Shown here piece by piece: positions 61,226-64,000 of a stretch of DNA of 64,000 nt (its first letter is position 1; the number at the start of each line of letters is the position of its first letter). The position numbers and the translations under genes were made by a program. Origin of the DNA: Clostridia bacterium. Lineage in GTDB: Bacteria; Bacillota; Clostridia; Christensenellales; Aristaeellaceae. Location of the stretch: contig JAFPWU010000024.1 in assembly GCA_017412715.1 (NCBI GenBank), positions 1-64,000 on the forward strand, read 5' to 3'. The notes under the pieces were generated by a model that worked only from the letters and a program-made list of their open reading frames with translations, had not been told where the DNA came from and made no database searches.

Positions 61226-62026
61226 ATGAACGTTTTACTGTTGATTTCGATTCTGCTTTACTTCGCGGCCATGGCGGTTCAGTTTGCCGCTTCGGCGGGA
61301 AAAAAGGCCGGCCTGCACAGAATCGCGCACGGGATCCTGTTTGCCGGACTGACGGCTCATACGGCGATGATGGTCTGGCGGGGGATCGCGGCGGGCCGGC
61401 TTCCCCTGGCCAATCAGTTTGAGTTTGCCAGCGGGTTTGCCTGGGCGGTCGCGGTCATCGGGATCGTCCTCCGGGCCAGGCTGAAGCAGGAGGCCGTCCT
61501 GACCGCCGCCCTGCCCGCGGCGTTCCTGATCCTCAGCTATGCGGCGTTCCAGCCCCGGGAAATCCGGGAGCTGATGCCGGCCCTGCGGTCCTCCTGGTTC
61601 GGGCTGCATATCGGATCTGCGGTCCTGTCCTACGCTTCCTTCGCCATTTCGGCCGGGCTGGCGGTGACCTACCTGCTTCGGCTGAGGAAGGGCGCTTCGC
61701 CGGAGGACGGGACGATGGTTCGGCTGGATTATGTCGGATATCGGCTGATCTGCTTCGGATTTCTGATGCTGACGGTGGTCATCTTTTCCGGGGCCATCTG
61801 GGCGGAGCAGGCATGGAGCAGCTGGTGGAGCTGGGACCCGAAGGAGACCTGGGCGCTGATCACCTGGATTTTCTATGCCATTTATCTGCATCAGCGGCTG
61901 CGCATGAAATGGCGCGGAAAGCGGATGGCCATCCTGGCGGTCATTGCGATTATCCTGGTGCTTTTTACGTTCGCCGGGGTAAACTGGCTGCTTCCCGGGC
62001 TTCACAGCTACGCGACCGCGGGCTGA
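61226..62026 (+). CDS. ccsA: System II cytochrome c biogenesis protein CcsA/ResC
   Basis: A 266-residue membrane protein with about eight helices that carries heme out of the cell and presents it for attachment to apocytochromes. The WSSWWSWDPKETWALITW segment is the tryptophan-rich heme-handling signature, and His residues flank it in neighbouring loops (for example YAIYLHQRL and HIGSAVLSYASF). ATG at 61226 follows AGGAG. It pairs with ResB downstream and is expected to mature the five hemes of the fusion protein at 57939, whose CFTCK site is unusual for system II but known to be handled in some bacteria. Confidence 0.93.
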   Translation: MNVLLLISILLYFAAMAVQFAASAGKKAGLHRIAHGILFAGLTAHTAMMVWRGIAAGRLPLANQFEFASGFAWAVAVIGIVLRARLKQEAVLTAALPAAFLILSYAAFQPREIRELMPALRSSWFGLHIGSAVLSYASFAISAGLAVTYLLRLRKGASPEDGTMVRLDYVGYRLICFGFLMLTVVIFSGAIWAEQAWSSWWSWDPKETWALITWIFYAIYLHQRLRMKWRGKRMAILAVIAIILVLFTFAGVNWLLPGLHSYATAG

Positions 62027-62057
62027 GAATGCTGACTTCCCTGAAAAGGAGAATCCT

Positions 62058-63290
62058 GTGAAAAAAGTCTTTCTGTTTCTGCGCTCCATGCGCTTCGGCA
62101 TGATCCTGCTCTGCCTGATCATGATCCTGTCCCTGGCGGGGTCTCTGATTCCCCAGGGGGAGGAAGCCATGACCTATGTCCGGGCCTACGGCGCCGGAGC
62201 GGCATCCTGGATCATCCGGCTGGGAATCGACGATCTCTTTCACAGCTGGTATTTCCTGCTGATCATGGGGCTGCTGTGCGGAAATCTGCTCCTCTGCAGC
62301 ATCCTGCGCTTCCCGAAAACCCTGAGGACGATGGAGGGACTGAAACGTCAGGCGAAGGAGGCGGAATGGGATCATCCCCTCGCGCCGGGGCAGGCGGAGA
62401 AGATCAGGGACAGGCTGTCCGCCATGCACTTCCGGAGGGACGGAAACCTGTATACGGCGCATGGAATTGGAGCGTACGGCTCCTTCCTGGTCCATCTGTC
62501 CATTCTGCTCATCCTGCTGTTCGGCTCCCTTACGCTGATGACGCCGAAGATTCAGGACCTTACCGTGCTTCCCGGGGACAGCCTGACCCTGGCGGACGGG
62601 ACCGAAGTGACCTGCCTTTCCTTCCGGATTGAGAACGAAAAGGGAGAGCTGGATTATACAAGTCTGCTGAGGGCGATCTCGCCGGGCGGAGACCGGGAAA
62701 AGGAGCAGGAGGTCCGGGTGAATGAGCCGCTCCGGTTCGGACAGTACAAGATCTACCAGCAGACGTACGGAACCGCGGGGAGGGTTCTGATCCAAAACGA
62801 AGGCAACGGGGCGGAGGAAACCCTGTATCTGACGGAACCCGCCTTCCTCTCCATTGACAGCCGGAACGGCGTGTATTTTCAGACCCTGTATCCGGGGTAT
62901 ATTCAGGAGGAAGACGGGTCCTATACCCTGATCACCAGCACGGCCATGGGATACGCGGATCCGGTTTACAGCGTTCAGTCCATTTCGGAAGGAAGCTCCG
63001 CCTCTGTGCTGGCCTTTCCGGGGGAAACGATCCGGATCGGAGAGATCAGCTTTATCTTTCTGGAGCCGGAGGAATATCCCGGGCTTCGGATCAAGACGCT
63101 CTCACCGTTTCTCTACGGCGGGCTGTATTTCGGGTTCGGGCTGATTGTGGCGGCGCTGTATCTCTGCTTTTTCCACACGCCGGTGTGCGTGCGGGTAGAG
63201 GAGGAAGGGGTTGTGATCCGGGCCTCAAAGGAGGTTCCGGAGCTCCGGGCGCAGCTGGATGAATCGGGACAGGGTGAATTCAGTATCTGA
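62058..63290 (+). CDS. resB: System II cytochrome c biogenesis protein ResB
   Basis: A 410-residue partner of CcsA. Membrane helices lie at about 10-30, 60-80 and 135-160, then a large extracytoplasmic domain (about 165-355), then a C-terminal helix (LYGGLYFGFGLIVAALYL). The start SMRFGMILLCLIMILSLAGSLIPQG is the ResB hallmark. GTG at 62058 lies behind AAGGAG. ResB binds the apocytochrome and helps thiol reduction and heme ligation. No separate thioredoxin-like ResA is in the window. Confidence 0.91.
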   Translation: MKKVFLFLRSMRFGMILLCLIMILSLAGSLIPQGEEAMTYVRAYGAGAASWIIRLGIDDLFHSWYFLLIMGLLCGNLLLCSILRFPKTLRTMEGLKRQAKEAEWDHPLAPGQAEKIRDRLSAMHFRRDGNLYTAHGIGAYGSFLVHLSILLILLFGSLTLMTPKIQDLTVLPGDSLTLADGTEVTCLSFRIENEKGELDYTSLLRAISPGGDREKEQEVRVNEPLRFGQYKIYQQTYGTAGRVLIQNEGNGAEETLYLTEPAFLSIDSRNGVYFQTLYPGYIQEEDGSYTLITSTAMGYADPVYSVQSISEGSSASVLAFPGETIRIGEISFIFLEPEEYPGLRIKTLSPFLYGGLYFGFGLIVAALYLCFFHTPVCVRVEEEGVVIRASKEVPELRAQLDESGQGEFSI

Positions 63291-63473
63291 TTTCCCTTTT
63301 CAAAAAATTACAAAAACTTCATATTCTTCAATTTTCATTCAAGGAAAGTCCGTTATGATACGCATGTCATCAGGGAACGGCACCCTGTGGCAGGAACCGA
63401 ATCCCGGTTTGCCGTAACCGGGAAACGGATGAATGGAAATCAGAACCTGAATGAGAATAAGGAGGATATCAAA

Positions 63474-64000
63474 ATGAAGAAAATCTTTGCAGGAATCCTG
63501 GCAGCGGCCTTGCTGCTGACCGCCCTTGCACTCCCGGCCATGGCCGAGGAAACGACAGCGACGAACACCGCAGCCATTACCGCCAGGGGCGGCCGCGGGC
63601 AGAACGGCAGGCAGGGTCAGGGGCCCGGCGGAAATCAGAACGGCCAGATGCCCCAGATGCCCGGGAACAACGGTCAGAACGGCCAGATGCCGGGAAACAA
63701 CGACCAGAACGGCCTGGTGCCCCAGATGCCCGGGAACAACGGTCAGAACGGCCAGATGCCTGGAAACAACGACCAGAACGGCCAGGTGCCTCAGATGCCC
63801 GATAGCAACAGCCAGAACGGCCAGATGCCCCAGATGCCCGGAAACAACGGCCAGAACAGCGATCAGAACACTCAGAATGGCCAGAACAACAGCCAAAGAA
63901 CTCCTCAGAACCGGAAGGGGAGACAAATGAACGGACGGGGACCCAAGGCCAAAGTGGACTTCAGGAGCCTGGTGGATCAGGGAATCATCGATCAGGAGAC
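63474..64000 (+). CDS. Secreted Asn/Gln/Gly/Met/Pro-rich repeat protein, 3' end outside window
   Basis: At least 175 codons, open to the window end. A signal peptide (MKKIFAGILAAALLLTALAL, AMA cleavage) is followed by a flexible repeat region built from QMPGNNGQNG-like units, then a basic stretch and a return to a folded-looking segment (KVDFRSLVDQGIIDQE). That segment resembles the short calcium-independent helix motifs at the ends of other secreted Clostridia proteins. AAGGAGG precedes the ATG, and a weak TATGAT at 63354-63359 may be its promoter. I do not recognise a function. It follows resB by 183 bases and need not belong to the redox genes. Confidence 0.85.
   Translation, partial: MKKIFAGILAAALLLTALALPAMAEETTATNTAAITARGGRGQNGRQGQGPGGNQNGQMPQMPGNNGQNGQMPGNNDQNGLVPQMPGNNGQNGQMPGNNDQNGQVPQMPDSNSQNGQMPQMPGNNGQNSDQNTQNGQNNSQRTPQNRKGRQMNGRGPKAKVDFRSLVDQGIIDQE
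63651..63857 (+). repeat. 69-bp tandem coding repeats, about 2.5-3 copies
   Basis: Units start at 63651, 63720 and 63789. The first two differ at only a few bases; the third is diverged. Each encodes 23 residues with two QMP and two GNN elements, so copy-number change would stay in frame. Confidence 0.9.

Overview
The window reads as a chromosomal segment of a moderately GC-rich, Gram-positive, fibre-degrading anaerobe of the class Clostridia, probably from a gut or rumen. The evidence is several CUT1 sugar ABC systems of the LplB/LplC type without their own ATPases, a membrane-bound AraC sensor-regulator, many plant-polysaccharide glycosidases, a GldA/GldF/GldG/DUF4340 exporter, and TTG and GTG starts behind strong GGAGG ribosome sites. 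A relative of the Christensenellales (Aristaeella-like) would fit, but that placement is a guess. I recognise no tRNA, rRNA, CRISPR array, transposase or phage gene.

Layout. 1-7534: fructan use (solute-binding protein cut by the window edge, intracellular GH32, fructokinase, a MsmX/UgpC-type ATPase, secreted GH32) and a lone amino-acid-type binding protein. 7734-13803: a small secreted protein (minus strand), a LacI regulator, two LacI-type operators, a Cof-type HAD phosphatase and a complete CUT1 set of binding protein plus two permeases. 14026-16379: an orphan antitoxin-like gene behind a near-consensus promoter and perfect palindrome, a NUDIX / ParB-like / GNAT fusion, and an N-terminally truncated corA. 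16404-30942: a hemicellulose/pectin locus (GH28 divergent from LplB-LplC-binding protein, acetylesterase, AraC sensor, GH2, GH115, GH43). Its right side is followed by a deleted copy of the small secreted gene at 7734.

31334-48331: housekeeping and export. It holds a PPP-family phosphatase, a three-gene NHLM-type peptide-export cassette with no visible substrate, rsmH, a MacAB-like exporter (ATPase, FtsX permease, adaptor), rsmI, and a Gld-type ABC exporter with DUF4340. 48537-55232: another CUT1 set with a GH2 enzyme; its first permease carries an extra four-helix N-terminal domain.

55455-63290 is the most striking part. PAP2-like, NusG-II, Gx-transporter, ApbE flavin transferase, a giant membrane-anchored protein, CcsA and ResB follow one another on one strand. 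The giant protein (1058 residues) joins five FMN-binding domains, each with a flavinylation motif, to a pentaheme NrfA-type nitrite reductase that keeps the CXXCK heme site and the catalytic Tyr and His. ApbE would load the flavins, CcsA/ResB would attach the hemes, and the whole would be a self-contained flavin-to-heme wire outside the cell membrane, replacing the usual NrfH partner. Three of the five FMN domains are a recent 333-bp tandem triplication. The window ends inside a secreted repeat protein rich in Asn, Gln, Gly, Met and Pro.
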